Assembly (NCBI GenBank): GCA_950106755.1 | Contig: OX467092.1 | Span: 10,664,001-10,728,000, forward strand | Direction of reading: 5' to 3' | From: Climacium dendroides | Taxonomy: Eukaryota; Streptophyta; Bryopsida; Hypnales; Climaciaceae | Length of the DNA stretch: 64,000 nucleotides | Shown here: positions 23,170 through 35,224 of the stretch, in pieces | Layout of the letters: every line of letters starts with the position of its first letter | Position numbering within the stretch: position 1 is the stretch's first letter | The notes under the pieces: model-generated | Databases searched by the model: none | Seen by the model: only the letters and a program-made list of their open reading frames with translations | What the model was told of the DNA's origin: nothing | Made by a program: the position numbers and the translations under genes

Positions 23170-24525
23170 ATCGATTACTGGTGCCCCTACTATAATCCAT
23201 AATCGTTGAGCTCTTCCTATGCATAATTCCATTGCATTAGCATGTACAAGAAGTAAAAAGGTTGTAATTAGTAGTCCCCATTAGGCATTATTATATGCTT
23301 CTACATGACTAGCCAAGTACAATTTGCCAATAGTTGACCAATGTAGACAATATTACACCACAAAAATACTAACATCATCACTTTTTACATTTTTAACCCG
23401 TTAATGATCAAGCCTTTTTGGATCTTTCTAGATATTTGCTTTCAATTGAACAAAAGACAACTTTTTGATAAGTTTGATTTTGAAAAATCGGATTGTAATT
23501 GTACAAATGCAAACTAGACGTGTTAGAGATCACATGGAAAAAGAAAACTCAACAATATGGATTGAAAGATTATAAAGTTTGATCTTGAAGGTGTTAAAAT
23601 TGTAAAAGTGATTTGAAGTCTTTAAATCTTTTCACATGTCAAATCTAAAACTAAAGTCACAAAAAAAGACAAGGTTAAAAGATATTATATGCATAACACC
23701 AACCAATCCATGGCTTCTCCAAATTTGCTCTACAATCTTTTTAAATGAATTTCTAATGTGATTTTTTCTCCTAAATCAAGTGCATTAGAGGCTCATTTCT
23801 AATTTAGAGCTTCAACGCTAGAAAATCAAGATGTGCAAGACACCCTTGCACAAAATCTTGAATGGAATTATCAAAATCATTCATTTTCAAAATTAGATTT
23901 TTGATGCTAAAACTAGACTTAAAAAAGAATTTGTCCAAAAAACCTTCAACTAAAAATGGTAATTTGATAAGGTTTTATTTAACTTCAAAGTTTTGATAAC
24001 ACCAAAATTGGGTGTCTCAAGTGTGTAGGAGTTAAGTATGTCAAAACAGGCCTTAGAAATTGTAGGACATAGTTTGTGACTTTGTGTCTTCATATGTAGT
24101 CCTCAAATGCAACTATCATTGCTATCACGCTAGTAGAAAACGTGGTATTTAACCACCATACAATAATATCAAAACTTAGTACCCAAGGTCTATATGGGCA
24201 CCAAGCTAGTGTCCACATGTGTCTTAAACACCAAGCTTTGACACTAAGGTAAACCAATCCATTTTTGTCAATTGTCTAATCTCAGCATTTTACTTTAGGC
24301 CCCTATTCTACTACAAAACTCATTTGAATCTGTTCATTCTTTGACAAAAGTAGTATATTAATGCCAACAAGGATTCACTATGAATCCTTTATTGGTGAAT
24401 ACTTAAGTGCCATTAGATACATAGAAAGGCAATTATTGATTGATTATGGGACATTTATGATTTGACTCTATAGGCGGGTTTGTAATTTCAGGGGGACCAC
24501 TTCAAAAATTCACAAAAATTACAAT
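23170..24525. other. gene-free AT-rich region
   Basis: I see no supported gene, terminal-repeat pair or array in this interval. Confidence 0.4.
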
Positions 24526-24530
24526 TTTAA

Positions 24531-24752
24531 CCCTTAAACAACGAGCCAATCATTGTGGAAATCATTTGTTCGGGTACCATGTGAATTGTTGGCTTCAAAA
24601 AATAAAAAAGCACTCATTGGGAGACAAGCTACTGTAGAAGACGTTCTATTTTTCCACAAAATTTGGAAGATGAATAGTTGCACATCTACCCCTATATGGA
24701 GAGATTCTTTGTCATTCATCAACCCAAAAATGGTTGCCACATCATTTAAGAG
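24531..24752 (+). mobile_element. TTAA-MITE family A, intact ends
   Basis: A 222-bp element bounded by TTAA on both sides (24527-24530 and 24753-24756). The ends CCCTTAAACAACG and ATTTAAGAG are mirrored. The interior has GTGGAAATCATTTG, CTCATTGGGAGACAAGCTAC and GATGAATAGTTGCAC. Open frames on both strands are MITE sequence. Confidence 0.85.
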
Positions 24753-25461
24753 TTAACTGAAAAATCATAATTCTACTTAGGTTTGAATTGTAAAACAAGC
24801 ACGCACCTTTGAAAAACACGTGCCTGTGTTGAAATTGGCCCCCAAATATCCAGATTGCAAATCAAGGTGGTCATAAGCTTGTCTACCTTATTACATAGAG
24901 CTCACATAAATTGTTTATATTTATCTTCCTTCACCTTTGTGCAAATACCCGTCTATTTAAAGGTCAAATGTGGTATAATTTTTCATTTTTTGTATTTTAA
25001 AAGATGTCACATGTCATCTTGAGAATGGTGTGAAGTGACGTGGACCCCCAAGAATCTGACGTGGAAATCAAATTCCAGCACCTCAGTGCCTTGAATTTTA
25101 AGTCTGGTTAGGCTGGCACCAAAAATGCTGAATGAAGGCCATAATTTTTGTTTTTTCCATTATTATCATTATCATTATTCAATTTGAATTTTTTTTAAAT
25201 TTTTCACAAACAGACACGTCACTAATATTCCATTATGGCAACAGGCAAATGCATGCCGTGCGTACACCGGCACACAATATGCTGAGGGTGCCCTAAAAAC
25301 CCTTAAAAGAAGCTCTGTGATTGGTTGTCACCCATAACAGTGGATAACTTAAAATCTTTTTTTATTATTTGCCATTCTGCTGACAGTTCTGTCAGTTCAT
25401 AGGAGCCCTACCCAAGGCGCAGATTGGCTGCCACTCTGCCAACATTAGGGACCCTATCTTA

Positions 25462-25992
25462 GCACATCTGTAGCGCAGCCGCGTGCAGACCCGGTATATT
25501 GGACGGTAACGGTATAACTAACTGTGGAACGGTAAATAATTAGAACTCGAAAATTGTCTCATTGGAAGTGCATCCAAAAGAACATGGAGAAGGTACAGAA
25601 AGAAAAAAAAAATTCAAAATTAGACAATTGGACACGCACTTCAAAAGCAAGGTAAAAATATGAAATTATAGAGGTTCTAGCAAATCACGGTTACCAAAGC
25701 ATGATTTGGCCATTGACCTTCTAAATGTGGCCAAATGTGGCCAAATGTGGAGGGTCAATGGCTAAATCATGCTTTGGTAACCGTGATTTGCTAAGACCTC
25801 TATAATTTCATATTTTTACCTTGCTTTTGGAGTGCGTATCCAATTGTCTAATTTTGAATTTCTTTTTGTACCTACTCCATGTTCTCTCAGATGCGCTTCC
25901 AATGAGACAATTTTCAAGTTCTAATTATTTACCGTTCAAAAGTTAGTTATATTGTTACTGGCCAGTATACCGGGGTTGTACTACAGATGCTC
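25462..25992. mobile_element. 531-bp foldback element, PIF/Harbinger-like ends
   Basis: The ends are GCACATCTGTAG and its near complement CTACAGATGCTC, flanked on both sides by TTA (25459-25461 and 25993-25995). The two arms of about 250 bp are largely complementary: CCTCTATAATTTCATATTTT mirrors AAAATATGAAATTATAGAGG, and GCAAATCACGGTTACC has its exact complement. The centre is three tandem copies of CCAAATGTGG near 25720-25750. No protein is encoded. Confidence 0.85.
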
Positions 25993-25996
25993 TTAG

Positions 25997-26611
25997 TAAG
26001 GTAGGAGGTTCATAAAGCATCCATTTAAAAGATGAAAATTAATTTCATTTGGGGAGGTTAGATTGGGATCGAAATGTTTTTCACTACATTTTCCTTGAAA
26101 GAAAGAGAAATGGAGTTGGCATGTGATCCAAGTTGTTTTGTGGTTTCTGGAGCTCTATAGAATTAGTTATGATTTTTTGAAGTTGGAATGTAGTGGTCAT
26201 TGAATGTGTTCACCAACCCCTTTTTTTGGCACCATGGGGCTAGATTGTACCATTTCAAAATAAATTTCTACTTTTTTCTAGAAAAGTAATTTTTTTTTTG
26301 CTAGAAATTTTCCATCTTTGTTTTAGATGTGGATGAAGTTGCCAGATTGGGATGAAAAAGTGCATGAATATAATTGAAAAGTGTTTTTTGGTCTACAAGA
26401 TGGATGAATGTAGAAATACAATGCTTTAACAAAATTTAAATGATCGCCATTCCAACACTTTTCAAAAAGTAAAAAAGAAAAGGTTGGCATCCACCTATTG
26501 AAATGTATGTGACTATTTGTACGTTGCTAGTACAATGACAAAGAAAAATGTACCCTTTGTGTTAGCGAAGGTGCTCATAGAGCTCAAGTGCTTTATGAAC
26601 CTCCTATCTTA
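25997..26611. mobile_element. MITE family J
   Basis: The ends are inverted: TAAGGTAGGAGGTTCATAAA at the left and its mirror TTTATGAACCTCCTATCTTA at the right. A second copy occurs at 37345-37712. It lies one base beyond the target duplication of the foldback element at 25462, so one of the two probably landed beside the other. Non-coding. Confidence 0.75.
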
Positions 26612-26989
26612 ATGGGGTTTCAATAGGGGGAATCATAGTAGAGGGAGTTTGAATTCAATGAATTCGTTGAACTCCATGCAACAAAGGAGTAGAGGCCTAC
26701 CGTGACAAATAAATTCTATTATCCTAAGTATGTGATGGTCAAATTCAATATCAATTAAGTAGTTTCTAAAATTTCTTAAGTTTTGAAGTAATTACAAGTG
26801 AAATGACCAAAAGGTTTTTAAAAAATTCTTCCATATTGTTTAATTTTTGGATTAAAAGATAATAATATGTTAGAAATTGCAAAGCATAACATTATTAAGA
26901 TGAAACAACCAAGAAAAGATGTGGTAATAAAGAAAACATCAACCGACTCATAAAGTCCCAAGGCCTTTTTCCATTTAAAACCACTCAAA

Positions 26990-27815
26990 ATTGTCATTTT
27001 TATTGCAAAGAGCAAGACTATGGAAATAGTAATATCTTTTGCATACCTCACCGTAAGATCTTCAACTACACTAGTATAAGAATGCGTGCAAGATATTTCA
27101 TAAACTTTGACTAGATAGATTGTGAGATATTTATACTTAAAGTGAAGAATTTTCTTTTTTGCACTTGGCTTGATTAGATTACAAGACTTTGAATCTTCTT
27201 AGCTTGTAATTTTTAGATTATAAATTCTGAATTAATTTTTTTTATCTTGAAAAATTGAGATGGAAGTTTAGGGGGAAAAATTACCAAAAATCACACTTGA
27301 TTTTCATTCTTTAAAAAATTGGTAAGTAGAAGTAAGCATGGGATTGAAGAAATAACTAAATCATTAATAGCTTTAAGATGGATTTGAACCCTGTGGTAAG
27401 ATTGTTGCAACAAGCATACTAAACCTAGTGGGATTTTTTTTTGAAATTGTGAAAATTGAGCTCAAAAATAAGTTTATTATGTTATTTTTTCCAAAAAAAA
27501 TTCTAAATTCTATTGCTTCCAAAATAAGAAGCTCCATAATTTCGCATTACTAATCCAAATGGAATGAATCAAATTTGTCCAAATTGACAAAAATACAACC
27601 TATGAAAAACAAAAAAATTCAAATTTTAATTTCAAATTTTTGTTGCCCATCAATTTTAAATTTGGACTTAATATGGCATAAATTTTACACATGGGCACTA
27701 AATAATTGAAGTCAAATTTATATCACCCAAAAGATAATGTGTTTTTCTATCTTCAAAAAGTTTCAAAAAATTGAGTCAAAAATGAGATCATAAGAATGTG
27801 CTTGAACTTTCATTT
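26990..27815 (-). mobile_element. TTAA-MITE family C, reverse copy
   Basis: Collinear in reverse with 32764-33680 and with 54900-55985. Landmarks include ACTTTGAATCTTCTTAGC, CACACTTGATTTTCATTC, CTAATCCAAATGGAATGAAT and a TTTCAAAAAATTGAG run. The ends are too diverged to place. The GGATTTGAACCC stretch near 27363 belongs to this repeat and is not a tRNA. Confidence 0.55.
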
Positions 27816-30800
27816 GTCCTTTGAGAAGACACTAGAACTTTAGAAATTGAGAAAAGATTCAATAATAAAAAATAAAAAAGTTGGAGCAACCAAAATAAAA
27901 AAGAATTGGAGTAGATGAAAACCCAAAAAATTAATAGTCAAAAGTGTTGAAATCCTCAAATGTGATTTTCAATCTCACAAAACCATTCAATAGTAAAAAC
28001 AACAATGTATTTTAGTAGTTTGTTGTCAAATTTGTGCCTAACATATGTTAAATACAAACCATATTATAATTTTATCCATTATATGTTCACATGCTCAATT
28101 TTTCATTTATTTATTCTTATATTTGAATCCTAATGACATTCAAATATCTTCTACATAAAACTTTACAAGTTGATGACACTTTTTTAGTATTTTTGTGACA
28201 ATTTCACTTCTCATGAATTTTGTCACATTTGCATCTAGACAATTCTTTACCAATCCTTTATTGCTAAACCCTAATGACATCCATACAACTTCTCAATGAA
28301 ATCTTGTAACTTAATAAAACCTTTTTGGTGATGTGCATTTTAGGAGGATCCATTATAGTTATAAATAATTTCAACTCTTTTAAAACATTTATATTATAGT
28401 ATGGATTCAAGATGAGTATTTGTTCTTCTTTCCATTTGATATATTAGGCAATTTTTCTTGAATCCTTTTTAGTGGATATTAAATAGGTGAGTTGCATATT
28501 TAAAAACTTTCATCATCACTTGTAGATGGTTGAATAACTAGGAATTACAAAAAATCATTCCATCTCCAAAAGGTTGGAAAAAAACACATTTTCAAAATTG
28601 ATAAGAAATAGCAATTGGAAAAAATCATAATTAGCAAGTAAAGATGTTTTCTAGAGAAAGTGGTTACAAGCCAAATATAATAGCACAAAATTTAATAACA
28701 ATGAGGCCTCATTATATAATAATTATAATAATATAATATTTATCAAGATAAATATATAACATTGAAAATAATATAAAAGTTAAAAATAATATTGTGATAT
28801 ATTAAATTATTATGTGTTGTTGAAATAGTAATTATTTTAGATGGAACTATTTTTTTATACTTCAAATAAAAATATTAGATTATCAAAAATTAGGATTTAT
28901 CATGCTTGAATTTTGTATCATTACATTCCTTGCTAATCCTTTTTTGTAGCATGCTTATGTTCTCACTACATGATCACAATCATCATGGTTGCATAGGGCA
29001 AGATAACGAAAACTTCACAATGGGCTCAATATAAAAATAACTATTTTTAGCCCTATATGGCATCACCTAGTCAGTCAACACTCAAGATAAGTTAGTATAC
29101 ATATTCAATGTGACAATACAAAGAGTGATTCACTTATTTTCTACTTACAATATAATCATATAGTTATAAGGATAATTTGATTAACAACATGTCACAACAC
29201 TCATGATAAGTTTATGTGGATATTCAATGTGACAGTTCAATGTACCTCACTTATCATCTACTCACAATTTAATTAAATAGTTAGAAGGTTAACTTGATTA
29301 ATAACATGTCACAAGATTGGTAGTTTTATCATACAAGTGACACTTCTCACTCATGGCACTTCATTTTATGATGTGGATTGTGTATGGAAGTTAAATTGAT
29401 TTGACACTATAGAGAAGTGATCATTCCTTCAATCAAAATGAGCCTAGTTTGCACACAAAGACACCAATAAGTGATATGTTCTGTCAATATATTCTACTCT
29501 TTTAAGAATAGTATTCACAAAATACAACTAAAAGCCATAATAAGATGATACTCAAGATTACCAATTTGAAATTTAGTGTTGCAATTTTTCTCTATTAGAA
29601 ACAAGAAGTCGAGTTTTTTCAAATGTCAAAATCAATAAGTAAAGGCCAATTATCAATCCATAAGTGAAGGCCAATATCAACACATCTTTGCCAAATAATA
29701 ATATTTTTTTAAGAAAGAAGGTTCAACATCCAATTGCCATGTTTTGTGTTTTATCGTTACTTTGATTTGTCCAACTGTTGAGACTTAGCCATTATTCTGT
29801 TGGTTTCTTTTTAATGCTTTGGGTCTTCCATTTGTTAAAAAAAAAACAAAAAAACATTGCCAAGTTTTAAAATATTCAAAATTATTATTTTTTATAAATT
29901 TTATTCTAAATTTCCTAAATTTTCACATCTAATTTAAGAATAACTTTCTACAACCCCTTGCCATACAATTTGTCTAAAACCTTCATTAACGTAGCATGTT
30001 CTAAAAGCGAACAACCTCTTCAAATCGCCCCTATATTTAAGTCTGAAATGGATAGTAGGTGGTCCTTAAATGGACATCTCAAGCCATTAACAAAATCGAG
30101 AGAAAAACATTATTTATTGCAAGAGCCAATTGTTGGCCTTCATTTACTGAAATCACTTTAGAAATTGCAAGTGGTCAGATTTTGGAAAGACCTAGGGTCA
30201 CAAATAGGTACCTACATCAGTTTTTTTTGAAAATTCATAAGTAATTCAAAAATGATTCAAAAAATATGAAACCACTTGTGTGACGTTCAGCATCCATTTT
30301 TCTTTCTCTGAAAATTGACCCAAAAATATTTCTATTCATGGAAACCTTTGAAAAAGGGGGACCAGCTGGTAAATGGTCGCTTTAAGGCCATACTACCTTA
30401 ATCTAGATTCACCAACTCTATAACTTCCACCAACCCATGGACATGACAGAAGCATGATCATGCTGGAAAAACCTAAAAATATAAAAACCTAAAAATATAA
30501 AATGCTGACCAGCCTCTTGAAACTGAAATTGCAAATCCAAAATCACAAAGTTAAGTTAACTAAAAGCAATCTGTCCACAAATTCCACACTCCACTAAATC
30601 TTATATTGTAGCCTAAGGTCACTTTGACCCAAAAAAATTAAATTTTTTTGAAGACGAATGGTTTTGGAAATTAATAAGTCACTTTGTTAAATAAGTCACT
30701 TTGCTGAATTCAAGGTAAATTAAACCTAAAGAAAGTCAAAATGTTGGAAACAATACACGTACTAGTACAATTGGGTGTCTACTAAATAATGTGGAATGTA

Positions 30801-32096
30801 AATTCATTCCTTTAACTTTACAACAAAGCAAGGGACACTATGAAAAGTAATGAATTCATTGAAAGCTACGACTATCACTTTTCTAGGCAATGAAGAAAGC
30901 CATTCAACTTTCAAGATTATTTAAGGGTTGCCAAAAGTCAAGAAAAAATATTTAAAAATTGTCAAATAAATTATTAATTAAAAAAATGAACTATAGACAA
31001 GTCTTTTTAATTTTAAATAATTATTTGGCAAAAATAAGACAATAGTGACCTTAAACTATGATACATGACATCATAAATGTGGGTTTTACCTTGGAAAACA
31101 CTATCATCATAGACAATTGAAGCAAATCCATGGTAGTTAGGATATGAAATGCTTTTTGAATAGTTGTTGCATGCATTATATGATAGGCAAATGTAAATTT
31201 TCAATTAAACAATGACTAAATTGGGAGTCTTTGTAGATGATTATAGGTAACTACATCTAATTGTGTTCAAATAAGCAATTGAGCAATGTTCCTAATATTC
31301 AATTTTTCAATTTTTTGTTGAATCTTGTTGGAAGTCAAAAAAGTTTTCTAGAATCTTTTTTCAAAGTGCTTGGAAAAAGGTGTTTTCAAAAGTGATCCTA
31401 AACTCTCATGAATAGAGGTTGTACATTTTTGGGAAGAAGCTCCATGAACATTTTTGAAAGGGGTCATAATTGGGTGCAATTACCAAAAAAATACCTAAAT
31501 ATGAAAATTTAAGTTTTTATAAGTACATAAATGGGATATCCTAAATTCATGCATGATAAATACATAATGATGTTGAAACCTAACCTAACCTAACACTACC
31601 AAAAGAGCGTATTAATATTGATACTTGTTCAACACCTTAGTATCATGTCTTGTTAAAAATAACACCCATTTTTGTGTCAATTTAGTTCATCTCTCAATAA
31701 AACTTAGAATCTTTATCTTTTTCTTGTAGTCTCTTTGATTTGATCCCAAGAATATAAAAAAATTTGAGTAAAGTTAGAGGTTTATAAAGTGATTAAGCTC
31801 AAAAAAACATTCTTTAATGTGGAGATACATTTTGCTTCTTGTACCAACAATATACCAACAATGTACAAATAGTGCACATTTCAAGGAAGTGAACACTTTT
31901 AGTGACTTTTGCATTTCAACTTCAAAAATTTATAACTAATTCAATGAAGCTCCTAAATATATGAAATGAATTGGGTTAGAAAGTATTTCAAAGTGAGCCT
32001 AATGAGTTCTCAGTCCTTTGGTCCCACACAATTTTTTTGGCATTGAGAGATCCTAAACCAAGGCCAAGAAATAAAAGGTTGTCACATGTAAATCTA
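27816..32096. other. gene-free AT-rich region
   Basis: No gene is supported over these 4.3 kb. The open frame at 29958-30244 sits in sequence partly shared with 590-690 and 31920-31990 and is not convincing. A diverged direct duplication of about 119 bp lies at about 29079-29315 (AACAACATGTCACAACACTC and ATAACATGTCACAAGATTGG mark the unit ends). Confidence 0.45.
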
Positions 32097-32099
32097 CAA

Positions 32100-32624
32100 A
32101 GGACATTTCATGTCCGGGGCTTAGCCAAACTTCATTAGATTTCTACATTAAAACATAGATTTTAAATTTTTGATATTTTTCAAATGTAGTAACATATGTT
32201 TAAAGCTTAATATTTTTTTTCATAATTAAAAATGTCAAATTGAATTTTATAAAAATAAAAAGAATTCATATAAAATTCATAGTAATTGCAAAAATGTTTA
32301 AAATAATATGAATTTTTTTGGAAAATGGAAATAATAGTGGCAAAAATCATGGTGTAATTGACATACTCCTTAAGATTACACCAAAAAAAATTTGATAGAT
32401 AAAGTTCAAAAGTGGTGTATTTTGAGCTTTCAAGAAGCTTTCTTGAAAGCGTCACAAAAATTATAATTTTAAAAATTTTGATAAAAAATCAAATGGAGAA
32501 AAAAGAATATTATTGGAACTACATTTTCTTCATTCAGCTTAAAAACATATAAAATCAAGAACTATATGAAAATTCAAGTTTTGACTTTCAAAATGCCCGA
32601 GGGGCTTACATTGTTCTTTAAGGG
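32100..32624 (-). mobile_element. TTAA-MITE family B, reverse copy
   Basis: The right end is TTCTTTAAGGG followed by TTAA (32625-32628). The interior mirrors the copy at 22700-23162. The left end contains GGACATTTCATGTCC near 32101 but its TTAA has decayed. Non-coding; the minus-strand open frame at 32207-32455 is AT-rich repeat. Confidence 0.7.
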
Positions 32625-32763
32625 TTAAGTTAATGATAACTAAGATATCCCCATTGCACATGTTGCACATGAAGCCTTCTCTTCCCAAGGCATATAAATT
32701 TCTACACCTACAATATCAACTGTATCAATGATACATTAAGATTTAGACACCTTTGCAATTTAA

Positions 32764-33680
32764 CCCCTAAAGAACCATTTGTCCTTTTAGGGCACAATTT
32801 GGACCCATGTAGATTCCAATTGTCTCAATTTGTAGTGAATGTTTTTGAAACTTTTTAAGGATGTATGGTTTTGCATAAGCTTCGTGGATATATAATTTTT
32901 TTTTCCAATCAATGCCCAAGACAAAAAATTATGGCAAAATAAGCCAACATGGAGGTCAGTAGGTAGCACCAAAAAATCACAAAAGTCAAAATAATCTATT
33001 TTTTTAATCCTAAAATTTTATGTTTTTGTCTACATTTAAAGCTTTGATTTATTCTATTTGGACAAGTGATGAGAAAGTTGTAGACAATCTTAGTTTCTCA
33101 AGCAATTTAAGCATCTTCTTGAAAAAATATCTAATAGGATTCATTTGTGAATGCAACTTTTACAATTTTCCCAAAAAAATTGCTAGATAGGGTTAGGTTT
33201 TCTTTCTAGAAAAATCTCATTGTTGGAATTATTGTATTTCAATTCCATCTTAGAGCTATTAACAATTTAGTTTACTTTCAATCTTTAACCTACTTCTACT
33301 TAATAAATTTTTAATGAGTAAAAATTGAATATTTTTTTCTCAAAATTTTTCCTTTAGATTCTCAACTCAATTATTCAACATAAAAACATAGAAAATCAAA
33401 ATCAATAGTACAAAAATTTTCAGTTAAAAAGATTCAAAGTCAAAAATCTAATTAAGCAAGTTGCAAAAAAACTTGTTTTCTTCACTTTGGATGCAAATAT
33501 CTTACAACCTATACAATCAAAAGCTTTTGAAATTTCTTCCATACATTTTTATACTAGTCTAGTATAAGATCCTATGGTTAGATATTTCAAAAAATAAGTT
33601 TTAAAAGTTTTTTGCTCTTCACAATAGAAATGGAAGTTTTGAGTGTTTTTTGGTGGGAAAAAGACTCGGTCCTTTAAGGG
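32764..33680 (+). mobile_element. TTAA-MITE family C, full-length copy
   Basis: A 917-bp element with TTAA at 32760-32763 and 33681-33684, and ends CCCCTAAAGAACC and CGGTCCTTTAAGGG. It is the longest copy and the reference for the partial copies at 2157, 26990 and 54900. Its right 250 bp resemble the family E segments near 22070-22315. No open frame of interest. Confidence 0.8.
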
Positions 33681-33684
33681 TTAA

Positions 33685-34045
33685 CCCCTAAAGGACTAGC
33701 ATGTATTTTTTGGCAGTATAGAAATTTTGGGCAAGTATATGTGACTAGAAATTTGTATATTTTAGACTGACAGTTTAATAGAAGGTGGGGATGAGGAATA
33801 TCTTTCATACGCACCAAATTTCATGACATTTGAAAATAAGAGTAAGAAGTTATGACCAAATATGTTACTTTTTACACCGGCTATGCTATACAAGCAAATT
33901 AAAAAAATCATTTTTTTTAAAACAAAAATTGAAATTGGTTTTCTAGAGTTATATATACATGGAAAGCTTGATCATTCCATTTTAATTAATGACATGAAAG
34001 ATATGAGCAATTTTTGTTTGGAGGCAATTATATATTCTCTACTCT
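33685..34045 (+). mobile_element. TTAA-MITE family D, half element
   Basis: It begins CCCCTAAAGGACTAGC directly after the TTAA that ends the family C element at 33680, so the two share one TTAA. It matches the left arm of 6979-7710 (GATTTTGGG-like run, then CATTCCATTTTAATTAATGA and GACATGAAAG). Only one arm is present. Confidence 0.7.
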
Positions 34046-34049
34046 AAAA

Positions 34050-34545
34050 TAAACTTTGAAGTCCTTTATCTTACTCAATTTTCAATATTTTTTGAAAAAA
34101 ATAAAATCATGGGATGTAGATTGTTTATAACAACATTTCAACCATTGAGATTGGCATTTTTCAATTCCATAATTAAATCCTAAATAATTTAATATTTTGA
34201 ATCATTCTCTACTAGTGTCCACTTACTATTTTTTTCCTATATCAAATGATCTGAAATTTTTCAAGCATGTGACCAACTTGTCTAGGAAAAAAAATCCAAA
34301 AAGTAGCTACCATTTTGGACATTTGTTCATAGGAAAGTGAGCTTGTGAAGTGCAGCTGCCCTGTTTTTCACAAGGCTAAAAAAAATGATTTGAATGAATT
34401 TGAATGAATTTGAATGCTTATATGTTGCCAAAAAAAAATGATTTCAATGAATTTGAATGCTTATATGTTGCAATCCACACGGCGGAAATGTCTGAATTTT
34501 TTACCACGTGTTCTCAGTGAAAACATAGTGAAGGAACTTTAGGGG
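34050..34545 (+). repeat. family E repeat copy
   Basis: Collinear with 21771-22290: AACTTTGAAGTCCTTTATCT, GATGTAGATTGTTTATA, CAACTTGTCTAGGAAAAA and CATAGTGAAGGAACTTTAG. It contains a local duplication of GAATTTGAATGCTTATATG near 34400-34465. The right end is a decayed CTTTAGGGGGTAAAG. Confidence 0.7.
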
Positions 34546-34589
34546 GTAAAGCAAAGATGAGAATTGCAAAATTAAATGATCTGTCAAAT

Positions 34590-35190
34590 CTGGAATTACA
34601 TATATTTACACATCAAGGTGCACAGAAATGCTTGAAAGTGCTAGCAGCTACTCTCAAAGTCTTTTATCAGAAAGCGCTCTCCTGCATTATCCATGCACAA
34701 TAAGTTGACAACTAAATTCAGCTTACAGTTGGTCGAACGTTGCACATGACGAACAAAACATAATATCATCTCGACCAAATGTTAATCAACTTCATCTACG
34801 GTATACCGGTACGTGTGTGCCCCGAACAAGGCAGTCAGAATCACAAATATATCAAATAGCATATATGAGGATAGAATCATGACACCTCTGCATTGAAAAA
34901 ATCATCAAATGTGGCGACATATATATTTACTCTCTTTACAAGCCAACGTGCTTAGAAATGCTTGGAAGGGCTTGCAGCTACACCCAAGTCTCTAGCTCTG
35001 AGCTGCAGTAGGCACTTTCCTGCATGGTCCATGCACAAAAAGTTGACAAAATTCTGTAACTAAATTCTTTTTACTGTCGGTCGAAAGTTGCACATGGCGA
35101 CCCAAAACGCAGCTTCGATTCGACGAAATGCTACTCTACTTCATATGAATACCTATAACAGCGAAGCCAGAACCGAAGTATGTAAAGTGT
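34590..35190. repeat. tandem duplication downstream of the 212-aa gene
   Basis: Two diverged units of about 330 bp, starting near 34595 and 34918, share TATATTTAC, AGAAATGCTTG, GCAGCTAC, CTCCTGCATTATCCATGCAC or its variant, AAGTTGACAA and GTTGCACATG. The second unit ends just below the stop codon at 35225, so the duplicated material is likely 3' UTR or terminator-region sequence of that gene. Confidence 0.8.
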
Positions 35191-35224
35191 GAATCCAAAG
35201 GACAAGGATACCGAAAAGCTCCAG

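Noticed and set aside
27355..27385. tRNA B-box-like word (GGGTTCAAATCC on the minus strand)
   Set aside because: The matching position in other family C copies reads differently, and no A box, acceptor stem or cloverleaf can be drawn around it.
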